Shown here: positions 53,015 through 61,896 of the stretch, piece by piece | Numbering within the stretch: position 1 is the first letter of the stretch | How the letters are laid out: each line of letters starts with the position of its first letter | Source of the DNA: an uncultured Eubacteriales bacterium | GTDB taxonomy: Bacteria > Bacillota > Clostridia > Peptostreptococcales > Anaerovoracaceae | DNA length: 64,000 nt | Direction: 5' to 3' | Assembly (NCBI GenBank): GCA_900542565.1 | Contig: UQOC01000004.1 | Span: 1 to 64,000, forward strand | Program-made: the position numbers and the translations under genes | Notes under the pieces: generated by a model | Databases searched by the model: none | What the model was told of the DNA's origin: nothing | Seen by the model: the letters and a program-made list of their open reading frames with translations, nothing else

Positions 53015-54649
53015 TTACATTTCATCATGATTTTTATATACTATCTTGCCGCCTACCATGGTCATGACAGGCAGTATATCTTTGATCTCCATAGGATCGA
53101 CTGTAAATATATCACGATCCAGAAGGACCACATCTGCATAATATCCTTCCTTTATCCTGCCCTTGCGGTCTTCCATAAACTCAGCATAAGCGCTTTCTAT
53201 GGTATATGCATCTATTGCGGTTTCCACATCAACACACTCTTCAGGATAAAAACCGTCTTCCGGCCGTCCTTCTCTGTTTTTTCTCGTTACAGCCATATAT
53301 ATGTTCGGGAAAGGATTACAATCTTCGACCGGACAGTCGGTACCATAAGAAAGGTGTACGCCCTTTCTGATCAAAGTACCAAAAGCATAAGAAGTTGACG
53401 CCAGTTCCTTACCGCAGAGTTCCTCAACGATGCTCATGTCATAATCAAGGAAGATCGGCTGGGCAAACACCAAAATACCTTTTTCAGCAATCCTGTCCAG
53501 CAGTTTCTGGTCTGTGATCTGGCAGTGTATCAGCCCGTGCCGCAGTTTATTTTCACCATCAACAAAAGCGTGTTCATAACAATCGATGGTCTTTTCAATC
53601 GCCTCATCGCCTATCACATGAGTCACTACCTGCATGCCGTGTTCTTTGGCCATCTGGCAGTACTTTTCCATTTCTTCGGGTTTTATCCACTCAAGGCCGT
53701 GATTGTCTCTGTCCCCAGCATATCCGTTCTTCATGAAAGCTGTTCGGGCGCCAAGACTGCCGTCTTTAAACAGTTTCAAAGGTCCAAGGGTCAGCCATGA
53801 GTCTTTTTCATACTTGCCTTCGGCAAATTCACCATTTTCCAGATAATCTGCAAAAGCTTCGATATCGTTGAAGCATACCTGATGCCTGTATCTGATCAGA
53901 GCCTCGCCATTATCATATATGTCATGAAACATTTTAAAAGCGGCAGGTCCATCCATGAATGTGGTACCCACATCGTTGCTCTGTATACTGGTCAATCCAT
54001 GTGAGACAGCATATTGCATGGTATCGAGCATTATCTGCCTTCTTTCCTCCATTGAGAAATCAGGAATTATGGCCTTGGCGATATTGCAGGCGTTTGCAGT
54101 GAAAATACCGTTTGGATAGCCGTCATCCCCTATCAAAAAATCTCCATCCGGAAACTGAGGTGAGTTTCCGTCTATTCCCAGAATTTCAATGAGCTTTGTA
54201 TTAGTTGAAACGATATGTCCGCACACTCTTTCAAGTACTATAGGATATTCTGTACTGATCTTGTCCAGATCATGCCGGTCCGGAAGTCTGTCGCCGTCCG
54301 TAAAAAGATCCTGATTCCAGCCTATGGCATGCATACCGTTCCTGACCCTTTCAGGATGTTTCTCCGCAAACTCTCTGCAAATCCGGATCATTTCGTCAAT
54401 GGATGTGACTCCATCGATCTGAGCCTGGTTCAGCGTCTCGCCAAACTGCATAAAATGCATATGAGAATCATTAAGACCCGGTATGAGAGTCCTGCCACGG
54501 CAGTCTATGATATGTGCTGCATCACCGCCTGAGCTGAGGATCTCTTCGTCTGATCCTACCTTTTTTATGACCCCGTTTTCTATCAGAACAGCCTGAGCAT
54601 AGCGCCCCTTTTCAAGGTATACTTTAGCATGATAAAGAATCGTTTTCAT
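53015..54649 (-). CDS. Amidohydrolase family protein (YtcJ-like)
   Basis: The 544-residue protein is a metal-dependent hydrolase of the amidohydrolase_3 group. Visible elements are LIPGLNDSHMHFMQFGETL (metal His pair, about 57), VTHVIGDEAIEKTIDCYEHA (about 340), LIHCQITDQKLL and LSYGTDCPVEDCNPFPNIYM (metal Asp about 455). The substrate is unknown; relatives act on N-acyl or aryl compounds. GGAG lies two codons before the ATG inside the end of a degraded transporter-like frame, suggesting a former transporter-hydrolase operon. Confidence 0.92.
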   Translation of the reverse strand: MKTILYHAKVYLEKGRYAQAVLIENGVIKKVGSDEEILSSGGDAAHIIDCRGRTLIPGLNDSHMHFMQFGETLNQAQIDGVTSIDEMIRICREFAEKHPERVRNGMHAIGWNQDLFTDGDRLPDRHDLDKISTEYPIVLERVCGHIVSTNTKLIEILGIDGNSPQFPDGDFLIGDDGYPNGIFTANACNIAKAIIPDFSMEERRQIMLDTMQYAVSHGLTSIQSNDVGTTFMDGPAAFKMFHDIYDNGEALIRYRHQVCFNDIEAFADYLENGEFAEGKYEKDSWLTLGPLKLFKDGSLGARTAFMKNGYAGDRDNHGLEWIKPEEMEKYCQMAKEHGMQVVTHVIGDEAIEKTIDCYEHAFVDGENKLRHGLIHCQITDQKLLDRIAEKGILVFAQPIFLDYDMSIVEELCGKELASTSYAFGTLIRKGVHLSYGTDCPVEDCNPFPNIYMAVTRKNREGRPEDGFYPEECVDVETAIDAYTIESAYAEFMEDRKGRIKEGYYADVVLLDRDIFTVDPMEIKDILPVMTMVGGKIVYKNHDEM

Positions 54650-54651
54650 CT

Positions 54652-54786
54652 TACTCCACTTCTTTCTTATTTTTCTTTTTGTTTTTCACATCAAATATGT
54701 AATATACTATGTCTCCTGCTGCCAGTACATTAAACACCATTCCGGTAACTACCGCCATATTGGCAAGCTGATCCAAATGCCATCAG
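54652..54786 (-). pseudogene. Remnant of a membrane transporter C terminus
   Basis: The minus-strand frame ending at TAA 54654-54652 encodes HLDQLANMAVVTGMVFNVLA and then AGDIVYYIFDVKNKKKNKK, one hydrophobic helix with a basic tail, as at the end of many permeases. A stop lies just upstream and no larger frame remains. It ends two bp before the amidohydrolase ATG. Confidence 0.45.
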
Positions 54787-54834
54787 CTTTCATCCCGTGT
54801 ATGGAAATTTCCCCATAGCCAACATGAGATCATC

Positions 54835-55059
54835 CTATCTTCCGTTAAAAAAGCTGCGGATCTTATCCAGCTCGTTGGGTTTTTCTACCCAGTTTTCCAC
54901 ATAACCGCAGTTACAGCATACATAGCGGATAACAGGTATTTTCCCGAACAAGGTGACTGTGGTCGTATAGATATTATTTCCGCTCGCATATCTGCCGTTA
55001 TCAGGAATGCGTTTGATTTCTGCTGAACCACATTTTGGACAGCAGTGATTATTTTTCAT
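54835..55059 (-). CDS. Small zinc-ribbon protein, 74 residues
   Basis: Two cysteine pairs (CCPKCGSAEIKRIPDNGRY and YVCCNCGYVENWVEKPNEL) frame a basic and aromatic strand region, a typical zinc ribbon. GGGAG precedes the ATG. It is just downstream of the ABC permease gene, which ends 63 bp away. Function is unknown. Confidence 0.75.
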   Translation of the reverse strand: MKNNHCCPKCGSAEIKRIPDNGRYASGNNIYTTTVTLFGKIPVIRYVCCNCGYVENWVEKPNELDKIRSFFNGR

Positions 55060-55122
55060 CTCATTTCTCTCCCACTAAAATTTCTGTCGTTGGCCCAGAT
55101 AAATCCTGACTGGTCTATCAGA

Positions 55123-55755
55123 TCATATCTCCTTCTTCTTGTATACCTTTATGGAAAGAAGCCACGATACTGCCAGCAAAACAACGGATACAGAAGTAAT
55201 GACCGGAATGAGCCAGGACTGCATGGATATCATCAAATTGGCCAGATCAGCTTCTTCTCCAATGGCGCCCAGAACTCCAAAGACAGCACAAAAACCGCAG
55301 ATTATCACATAAAACACGATGCGTCCTTTTTCTGCACCGAATTTAAAAATAGCAGGAAGCATCAAAGAAGGCGCCAAAATTCCCATCGCCGGCAGCAATG
55401 CGACCAAAGAAAGCACCAAATCCACATCAAAGGCATTGTTTATCGCCATTCTTGCGATCTGTCCGGCCAATGCGAGTATAACTGCAAAAGCCAGCGCAAT
55501 AAGAGCTATCAGATATTTGACCGATACCAGCTGCTGCCTGGAATACGGAAATACACCAGAGTAACTGCTCCACTTGCTTTTTTCATCATAGGATATCAGG
55601 TTGACAGGGATAACGCTCGCCAGCAATATGGGATATGCTATAAGGAACGATGTATTGCCCCAGATTGAGAAAAGAGAAAACACCACTGCGATCACAACAT
55701 ATGCGCGACAATATTTCATCGCCATATAAAAATCTTTCAGAAGTAATCCTTTCAT
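55123..55755 (-). CDS. ABC-2 type transporter permease
   Basis: The 210-residue membrane protein has about six helices and the start MKGLLLKDFYMAMKYCRAY typical of ABC-2 permeases paired with YtrB-like ATPases. ATG 55755 has GGAGG and overlaps the stop region of the ATPase gene; the longer frame is not needed. It likely exports or detoxifies an antimicrobial peptide or lipid, as for other GntR/YtrA-controlled systems. Confidence 0.88.
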   Translation of the reverse strand: MKGLLLKDFYMAMKYCRAYVVIAVVFSLFSIWGNTSFLIAYPILLASVIPVNLISYDEKSKWSSYSGVFPYSRQQLVSVKYLIALIALAFAVILALAGQIARMAINNAFDVDLVLSLVALLPAMGILAPSLMLPAIFKFGAEKGRIVFYVIICGFCAVFGVLGAIGEEADLANLMISMQSWLIPVITSVSVVLLAVSWLLSIKVYKKKEI

Positions 55756-55756
55756 C

Positions 55757-56599
55757 TTAATCGGCCTCCTTAACCATGAAAATAAATAGCTGTTCGATAT
55801 CAACGGGACTAAGCTGCAGAGCCGCCGGAACTTTATCCCGCTCTACAATGGCTTCAACACCGTATGCGGATTCCTTTTTTCCTTTTACTGCTGCCGGATC
55901 GAGTTCTGCCAGCTGGTCTGCGGAGCAGCGGAAGATCCCGTATTCTTCCATTATCCTGTCCTTTTCTTCACAGAGGAGCAATCTGCCCTTATGAAGAAAA
56001 GCGATATAATCACAGATTTTTTCAAGATCGCTCACGATGTGAGACGACATCAAAACTGCGTGGTTTTCATCCCGCGTAAATTCACTGAAAATGTCAAGGA
56101 CCTCATCTCTGATGACCGGATCCAGTCCGCTGGTCGCCTCATCCAAAATAAGAAGCTTGGGATCATGAGACAGCGCTGCTGCGATACCCAGTTTCATCTT
56201 CATACCGCGTGAGAACTCTTTGAATTCTTTGTTCTCCGGCAAAGCCAGTTCTTTCATATACTTTTTATATACATCCGGGTCCCAGTTGCGGTAAGTATTT
56301 TTCATAATATTTCCCACTTGCTGCGGGGTCAGGCATTCCGGAAATCCAACCTCATCCAGGACAACACCCAGATCTTCTTTCGTAAGGGCAATGTTTTCGG
56401 TATTGTCTTTTCCAAGGATCCTGATGCTTCCCGAATCTTTCTGTGCCATTTCAAGGATCAATCGAATGGTCGTGCTTTTGCCTGCGCCGTTTTCACCGAT
56501 CAGACCCATGATACAGCCCTGGGGCAATGTAAGGGTCAGATTTTGCAGTGAAAAGCCGGGATAGGATTTGCATAGATCTCTGATCTCAAGAGCATTCAT
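55757..56599 (-). CDS. ABC transporter ATP-binding protein
   Basis: The 280-residue ATPase has Walker A GLIGENGAGKSTTIRLILEM (about 33), signature FSRGMKMKLGIAAALSHDP (about 128), Walker B LLILDEATSGLDP (about 150) and a switch His in MSSHIVSDLEKIC. The C-terminal 80 residues are a sensor extension. GGAGG overlaps the end of the GntR gene. It is paired with the following permease gene. Confidence 0.95.
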   Translation of the reverse strand: MNALEIRDLCKSYPGFSLQNLTLTLPQGCIMGLIGENGAGKSTTIRLILEMAQKDSGSIRILGKDNTENIALTKEDLGVVLDEVGFPECLTPQQVGNIMKNTYRNWDPDVYKKYMKELALPENKEFKEFSRGMKMKLGIAAALSHDPKLLILDEATSGLDPVIRDEVLDIFSEFTRDENHAVLMSSHIVSDLEKICDYIAFLHKGRLLLCEEKDRIMEEYGIFRCSADQLAELDPAAVKGKKESAYGVEAIVERDKVPAALQLSPVDIEQLFIFMVKEAD

Positions 56600-56603
56600 C
56601 GTT

Positions 56604-56975
56604 TTATTCCTCCATCATATAATCGAACATTTCAAGGATCTCTGTTTTTGTAAGGTTACAGGAAACTGCCAGCCGGGCGATCTGCTCCATATGTTCTTCA
56701 ATCTTTTTCAGATTTGTCTCCCGCAATAGCTCAACATTCTTTGCAGCTACAAAGCAGCCTTTGGCCGCTATGGTATATATGAACCCCTCTTTTTCAAGCT
56801 CGTCATACGCCCGTTTGGTCGTTATCACGCTGATCCTCAGATCTTTTGCCAGATTGCGGATAGAAGGCAGCGGATCGTCTTCCTGCAAAGTTCCGTTTAT
56901 TATCTGTTCTTTGATCTGCGTATATATCTGGTCATAGATTGGTGCACCGTTTTTATTATCTATGAATATGTTCAC
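56604..56975 (-). CDS. GntR family regulator, YtrA subfamily
   Basis: The 123-residue repressor has an N-terminal winged helix (ITTKRAYDELEKEGFIYTIA about 50-70) and a short helical tail, as in YtrA. GTG 56975 has AAAGGAGG. It leads its operon, so it most likely represses the ABC transporter until an inducing antibiotic appears. Confidence 0.92.
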   Translation of the reverse strand: MNIFIDNKNGAPIYDQIYTQIKEQIINGTLQEDDPLPSIRNLAKDLRISVITTKRAYDELEKEGFIYTIAAKGCFVAAKNVELLRETNLKKIEEHMEQIARLAVSCNLTKTEILEMFDYMMEE

Positions 56976-57009
56976 CAGATCGCCTCCTTTGTGTTCTCTG
57001 TATAGGTAC

Positions 57010-57038
57010 AGTATATACAGTTATAACAGTTTTGTCAA
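57010..57038 (-). promoter_or_regulatory. Promoter of the GntR-ABC operon with dyads
   Basis: TTGACA (57033-57038) and TATACT (57010-57015) are 17 bp apart. The spacer includes GTTATAAC and GTATATAC, both palindromes, candidates for the YtrA-type operator. The gap 57039-57397 has no supported gene. Confidence 0.78.
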
Positions 57039-57397
57039 TGCTGATCTTAAAAAACTGAACATGATGTATAAAGAATGCTGTCCGATATTTCCTTTGCTTC
57101 TATGCAGATTTACTGTACCGGCAAGATGTGGAGCATGATCTGCCTTACAGGCGCAGTCCGGACAATCCTGAGGACACAAAAAATCCACCGCAGATAACCA
57201 AGTGCTGTCTCCTGTCCTCACGGGCAGATCTTTCCCCTGACGGATGAGATCCCGCCTTGTTATCCAGATGGATTTTTCTCATCTATGGATTGATTAAATA
57301 TGCCATGCAGCATATCTGCCACCCTGCATCCATACGGAAGCCCTGCTCCCATGGAAATAAAAATGGCGCCGGATAAAAGTGCTGACAAAGTTCCACC

Positions 57398-58441
57398 CTA
57401 TCCTATCACTTTGATCACATTTCCATTTGCGTCTTTGATTTTTGTCGGTACCACTTCGATGGTCACAGGAGATGCTGTCATCGGATAAATGCCTGCATGG
57501 GACTGGAGTCTACCGCATAGTTCCTCCAAGGCGGCTGCCGGCAAGGTTAATGTGACCATATCATCCTCTTCGGTTACCTTTGCCTCCATTCCCGGACTGA
57601 ATAAAACAGCATTCTCCCTGCTCTGGATAAGCAGCGTTCGTCCCTTGCCTACTCTCGCCTTCAACATATCAGCAGCAGTAATGTCATGTCCGGCGCCTAT
57701 GCGGATCGTAATATGGCCGTTTTCTGAACGCACATCCAGTTCATCCATATAAAGAAATGCGGTGGATGAGCCGTCTTTTGCCATCCCTTCCTGCCAGGCT
57801 CTGTAAAAATCAGAGTTTTCCATCATGGAGCTGCGGGAAAGGTCAGTAACACATAACGGGCAATATTCTTCCATGGCCGCTAAAAACTTTTCTCCATTCC
57901 AACACATCATTGAGTTCATCTCATCTTCTGTGATACCGACGACCTGCAGAAATGTCATTGTCCCATTGGGAGTGTCCTTCTCCGCCAGTTGCGGATCTGT
58001 TCTGAAACCTAAAGCGGTGAGCTTGGTATCCGTCTCCAGAGCAATAGGCCCGTTTGCATTCATATGATGCCCAGGTCCGAACACATTACCGCTGGAAAAC
58101 ACATAGCGGGCAAGATTTTGCAGCAAGCTGATGGGCCATGCCGGAGGCTCGACCTCGTCGCCACGCTTAAGCCGGAAAGTCAGTTCAAAGCCATAACCGC
58201 TCACACTGGGATCATCGCTTTCTTTTTCATACAGTTCGGTAAAGCCATAGGTCACATAATGCCAGTGAGGAATACCTTTCTGGCTTTTCCAGACCTCCAC
58301 GCCATCCAGCGGATCGCTCCCTCCCAGGAAATACGGTATGACCGTGCCATAGTAAAGGCCCTCCTGATCGGGATACAGTTGGTGCATTGCCTCTGCAATG
58401 GCGTCAAAGCCTGCCTGTGTAAATTCTTTTTCATTACACAT
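57398..58441 (-). CDS. Suppressor of fused (SUFU) domain protein
   Basis: The 347-residue protein has a SUFU domain at about 30-190: HWHYVTYGFTELYEKESDDP, GYGFELTFRLKRGDE, ISLLQNLARYVFSSGNVFGP then GHHM. The C-terminal half is less clear. In bacteria SUFU proteins are often immunity proteins to polymorphic toxins, but no toxin is seen here. AAGGAGG precedes the ATG. It lies 83 bp downstream of an unrecognised 258-residue gene. Confidence 0.82.
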   Translation of the reverse strand: MCNEKEFTQAGFDAIAEAMHQLYPDQEGLYYGTVIPYFLGGSDPLDGVEVWKSQKGIPHWHYVTYGFTELYEKESDDPSVSGYGFELTFRLKRGDEVEPPAWPISLLQNLARYVFSSGNVFGPGHHMNANGPIALETDTKLTALGFRTDPQLAEKDTPNGTMTFLQVVGITEDEMNSMMCWNGEKFLAAMEEYCPLCVTDLSRSSMMENSDFYRAWQEGMAKDGSSTAFLYMDELDVRSENGHITIRIGAGHDITAADMLKARVGKGRTLLIQSRENAVLFSPGMEAKVTEEDDMVTLTLPAAALEELCGRLQSHAGIYPMTASPVTIEVVPTKIKDANGNVIKVIG

Positions 58442-58524
58442 AAGTCTGCCTCCTTATTATACATAAAATCTGCGGTGCCGTCCGCCGTCATCCTTTGAGT
58501 TCTCAGATCATTCAAAGTTTATCA

Positions 58525-59301
58525 TCAGAAGTCCAGCAGGATGGGAACTTGCTGTTCTTCCGAAAACCTCATTGCACGCCAGAATATGGAAAAGGCAAAT
58601 TTGGCAAGGGAGTCCGTATCATACTCGGTATGCTCCATAATGTCTGCTTTGCTGTACTGTCCATCCGGCCCTATGGTGCCGTCTGCCGGATACCCCTCCG
58701 TATCTGCCCAATCAAGGATGGTATCCTCATCAGCCTGCCACGCCAACCGGTTCAGCTTCTCCAGCTCCTTTCTAAGTCCGCCCGCCGTACCTATAACGGC
58801 AGTGTCATCGTTGGGCAGCGGACCTCGGAACATAAAACTGTCCGACAGAGGAAGCCACCATGTGGCACCGCGAAACAACGACCACATTCTCTCTTTATCT
58901 TTCGCAAGACGGACGATCAGCGGGTTTTCGCCAAAGTTCCATCCCTTTTCCACCGTTGGCGGCACAGTATCCCCATAAGTATGACAGGCGGCCACCAGCA
59001 GCATGGCTCCCAATGCGTCCCAGTCTGGTTTATCGGTATAATATGGCTTTTCGTTATTTTCCGTCCATGGAGTGTAAGCGGGCTGGTCCGGCTGAGAAAT
59101 GGCGTTCAGGATCTTATCCCGCCAGTTCTCCACAATTTCCTGTACTTCAGCAGGGCTAAGTTCCCCATCGTCGGCAGCTTCGCCCTGCGGCGTGATTTTC
59201 TGAAATGTATATCCGTTTTCCTCAGCCCACTGCTGGACAACGGTTTTCCAGTTGTGTGAGTAATACCGGGTCAGCGTCCCGGCATAGATGTCAAGTCCCA
59301 T
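58525..59301 (-). CDS. Uncharacterised 258-residue protein
   Basis: The soluble protein begins MGLDIYAGTLTRYYSHNWKT, with AAAGGAGG before ATG 59301; a longer frame from 59352 is unsupported. It is rich in Trp and acidic residues (for example PLPNDDTAVIGTAGGLRKEL), with no signal peptide or membrane helix. I do not recognise the family. Next to a SUFU-domain gene, an immunity-type or toxin-neutralising role is conceivable. The gap 59302-59540 holds only the terminator of the permease gene. Confidence 0.75.
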   Translation of the reverse strand: MGLDIYAGTLTRYYSHNWKTVVQQWAEENGYTFQKITPQGEAADDGELSPAEVQEIVENWRDKILNAISQPDQPAYTPWTENNEKPYYTDKPDWDALGAMLLVAACHTYGDTVPPTVEKGWNFGENPLIVRLAKDKERMWSLFRGATWWLPLSDSFMFRGPLPNDDTAVIGTAGGLRKELEKLNRLAWQADEDTILDWADTEGYPADGTIGPDGQYSKADIMEHTEYDTDSLAKFAFSIFWRAMRFSEEQQVPILLDF

Positions 59302-59502
59302 GACAATGCCTCCTTTTCTGTCAGGCTTACATCGGCAGGCAAGATGCACCATTCACCTGTTCCTTATTATACCTTTCCACCCCCAGCAGACAGTTTCACT
59401 ATCTGCCTGTCCATATCGATATCTATTGTTTTTAATTATATCATAATTCATAAAATGTGGGAAACACATGTCCTTCATTGTCAAGTCCAAAATATCAACA
59501 GT

Positions 59503-59537
59503 CAAAAAATCCCGCCTGATGATCTCACAGGCGGAAT
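59503..59537 (-). terminator. Terminator of the second ABC operon
   Basis: CCGCCTG (59512-59518) and CAGGCGG (59528-59534) form a stem, with A6 at 59504-59509 giving a T tract on the minus strand. It is four bp after the permease stop. Confidence 0.8.
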
Positions 59538-59540
59538 TCC

Positions 59541-60179
59541 TTATAAATCTACTTTCTCGAATCGTTTCACAGAAATCCGGTATGCCACTGAGAGCAGTAT
59601 TATATAGCATACGATCCCGATCAGCAGGATGGGAAGCTGCCTCAGCTGATCTTGCACAGCATAACTGTCCAGCCAGGCAAGCGCCGGAATATGGACTGCC
59701 CCTTCCACGATGACCATTAACAGCAGCATAGGCACCGCAGCGATCACAAACGCTTTACCGGCTTTATACCCGTTTTTATAATAGGCCGGAAAAAATACCA
59801 GATCGAAAACAGCGTAAATGATAAGCCCCAGCCCATACCAAGCCACTGTTGCGTCAATCCCGACCGGATTGCTCTCCACTTGGAGGATTCCCCGCAGAAC
59901 AACACAAGGAATGGAGATCAGCAGCTGGAACAGCTGGATGGAAACGATCAGCTGACATTTTCCCTTCACGCTCTCCCGCTTGGTAACAGGAAGAATGGCG
60001 GTATACCAGGCGTCATTGGTTTCCCTGGCATAAAGGAAAGTAATATAGGGAGCTAAGCAGCCGAACATGAAGATCACAGTATAAGGATATGCCGGCACGA
60101 CCACAAGACATCCCAAAAATGCAAAGACAATAGATGTGGGATGGGCGGCAAGCATCAGTTCTTTATAGAGCAGTTTCAT
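59541..60179 (-). CDS. ABC-2 type transporter permease (second module)
   Basis: The 212-residue membrane protein has about six helices and starts MKLLYKELMLAAHPTSIVFA. It resembles the first module's permease in size and order. GGGAGG precedes the ATG, which overlaps the ATPase gene by 17 bases, implying coupled translation. Confidence 0.88.
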   Translation of the reverse strand: MKLLYKELMLAAHPTSIVFAFLGCLVVVPAYPYTVIFMFGCLAPYITFLYARETNDAWYTAILPVTKRESVKGKCQLIVSIQLFQLLISIPCVVLRGILQVESNPVGIDATVAWYGLGLIIYAVFDLVFFPAYYKNGYKAGKAFVIAAVPMLLLMVIVEGAVHIPALAWLDSYAVQDQLRQLPILLIGIVCYIILLSVAYRISVKRFEKVDL

Positions 60180-60921
60180 CTAAGGTCCTCCCTTCTGTAC
60201 GCAGCATGATCTCCTCCAAAGTAAGCGGGTTGGTATCTTCTGCTGTTTTCAGGTGCTCAAATGAATGCAGAAATGTATCTTTGTCTGCACTCTGCAGGAC
60301 CTTTCCGTTTTGGATATAGGTGATGTCATCAGCACATCGGTCCAGATCAGAAGTAATATGGGTGGAAAACAGGACGGATCGCTTTCCGTCTTTTACGATG
60401 CGGGTGAAGATATGAAGGATCTCATCCCTTGAAACCGGATCCAGCCCGGAAGTCGGTTCGTCCAAAAGATAAAGGGTGGCGTGATGTGATAATGCTAATG
60501 CCAGCAGGTACTTTACCTTCATTCCGTTGGAAAGAGACCGGAACTGCTTGTCCTCATCCAGAGAAAACTGGCGGAGATAATCATTATACCGTTCCTGATC
60601 CCAGTCTTTATAAAACCGCCGGGTAACAGCGGTAATGGCGGAGAGCTTTTTCAGCGGATAAAAGTCAATCCCTCCAAACACAACGCCGATGTCCTGCTTA
60701 CATTCCTTTTCATTCGCATAAAAATCCTTTCCCAGCATAGTGACCGTTCCGGATTCTGGCCGCACCATGTTCAGAATGGATTTGAGTGTTGTACTTTTGC
60801 CTGCTCCGTTTTTGCCGATCAGTCCCATAATGCGCCCAGGCTTTACTGAGAAAGAAATGTCTTGCAATGTAAACCCCGGATACTGCTTGCTCAGGTGCTC
60901 AACCTGCAAAAGCTCTGTCAT
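60163..60921 (-). CDS. ABC transporter ATP-binding protein (second module)
   Basis: The 252-residue ATPase has Walker A GLIGKNGAGKSTTLKSILNM (about 34), signature LSNGMKVKYLLALALSHHA (about 131), Walker B LYLLDEPTSGLDP and the switch His FSTHITSDLDRC. It overlaps the regulator gene by four bases (ATGA) and the permease gene by 17. It is about the size of the first module's ATPase but lacks the long C-terminal extension. Confidence 0.95.
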   Translation of the reverse strand: MTELLQVEHLSKQYPGFTLQDISFSVKPGRIMGLIGKNGAGKSTTLKSILNMVRPESGTVTMLGKDFYANEKECKQDIGVVFGGIDFYPLKKLSAITAVTRRFYKDWDQERYNDYLRQFSLDEDKQFRSLSNGMKVKYLLALALSHHATLYLLDEPTSGLDPVSRDEILHIFTRIVKDGKRSVLFSTHITSDLDRCADDITYIQNGKVLQSADKDTFLHSFEHLKTAEDTNPLTLEEIMLRTEGRTLDETAL

Positions 60922-61385
60922 AGATTTTCCTCCTTTTCATCGCTTAGCATATCCCGCAGAAAAGCGATATTGCGCAGTACGGTATCTCCGGGCACCAAAG
61001 CGATACCGGCGCTTTCCGGGTTTTCGTCTCCCAGTACCACAAGAAGATCTCCCTGCTTGATATGGAAAAGGTCCCGTGCTTTTTTGGGAAGAACGATCTG
61101 CCCTCGCTCTCCCACTTTAACCGTACCAAAAAGATGCTTGCCTCGCGGCGGTATGGGCATATGCTCTTGCTCTTGGTCGTAGTGGATAAGGGTATCCACC
61201 GAGACATCGTAAAGCTCTGCCAAAGCATCGCAGTTAAGGATATCGGGAACCGTTTCACCCGACTCCCACTTTGCCACGGCCTGCCGGGTCACGCCGACTT
61301 TTTCCGCCACTTCTTCCTGGGAATATTTATGATACTGCCGCAGCGCAGTTAAATTCCGAGAAATCATATTTGTTTGTTTTTTCAT
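60918..61385 (-). CDS. XRE-type HTH fused to an AbrB/SpoVT domain
   Basis: The 155-residue regulator has an N-terminal XRE helix-turn-helix (about 10-65: YSQEEVAEKVGVTRQAVAKW then ESGETVPD) and a C-terminal AbrB-like swapped-hairpin domain (about 85-130: GTVKVGERGQIVLPKKARDL then HIKQGD). Each can bind DNA, so the fusion may bridge two half-site types. AAGGAGG precedes ATG 61385. It leads the second ABC operon and is the probable regulator. Confidence 0.93.
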   Translation of the reverse strand: MKKQTNMISRNLTALRQYHKYSQEEVAEKVGVTRQAVAKWESGETVPDILNCDALAELYDVSVDTLIHYDQEQEHMPIPPRGKHLFGTVKVGERGQIVLPKKARDLFHIKQGDLLVVLGDENPESAGIALVPGDTVLRNIAFLRDMLSDEKEENL

Positions 61386-61501
61386 GTATTTCCAGCCTCC
61401 TTGCTCATATTATATCGCATTCTTTCCGGATTTCTACCAACAGACGCTGACAAAAAGTGTTCGGATTGGTTGCGTGCTTTCAATAACACTTTATTTGTAT
61501 A

Positions 61502-61531
61502 TTGACAATACAGTATGACATACAGTATAAT
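61502..61531 (+). promoter_or_regulatory. Promoter of the PadR operon with repeats
   Basis: TTGACA (61502-61507) and TATAAT (61526-61531) are 18 bp apart. ATACAGTAT occurs twice in the spacer region, and GTATGACATAC is a perfect dyad, suggesting PadR autoregulation. Confidence 0.75.
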
Positions 61532-61551
61532 GACATTAGGAGGTGACGCTG

Positions 61552-61896
61552 ATGGGAGAAGAAAAAGATTTATTATCCTCTTTGCTTTTGGAGCTTCGCA
61601 GAGGCACACTGACAATTAGCGTACTCAGCCAGATGAAAGAACCGAAGTATGGGTATGCTTTGGTACAGAGCTTGGAAGAAAAAGGCGTTGCCATTGACCC
61701 CAACACCTTGTATCCTCTCCTTCGCCGGCTTGAGAATCAGGGGCTTTTGGAAAGCAAGTGGGAAACCGGTGGCGCAAAACCGAGAAAGTATTATCAGCGG
61801 ACAACATACGGAACGGAAATTTATGAGAAGCTGAAAGCATACTGGCAAAACTTATCTGCCGGAATGGAACGGTTATTGAGGGAGGAAGAATCATGA
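61552..61896 (+). CDS. PadR family transcriptional regulator
   Basis: The 114-residue protein has the PadR winged helix (ISVLSQMKEPKYGYALVQSL, then NTLYPLLRRLENQGLLESKW) and a short dimerisation helix. AGGAGGT precedes ATG 61552 by six bases, so an earlier ATG at 61543 is less likely. It overlaps the next gene by four bases (ATGA). Confidence 0.95.
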   Translation: MGEEKDLLSSLLLELRRGTLTISVLSQMKEPKYGYALVQSLEEKGVAIDPNTLYPLLRRLENQGLLESKWETGGAKPRKYYQRTTYGTEIYEKLKAYWQNLSAGMERLLREEES

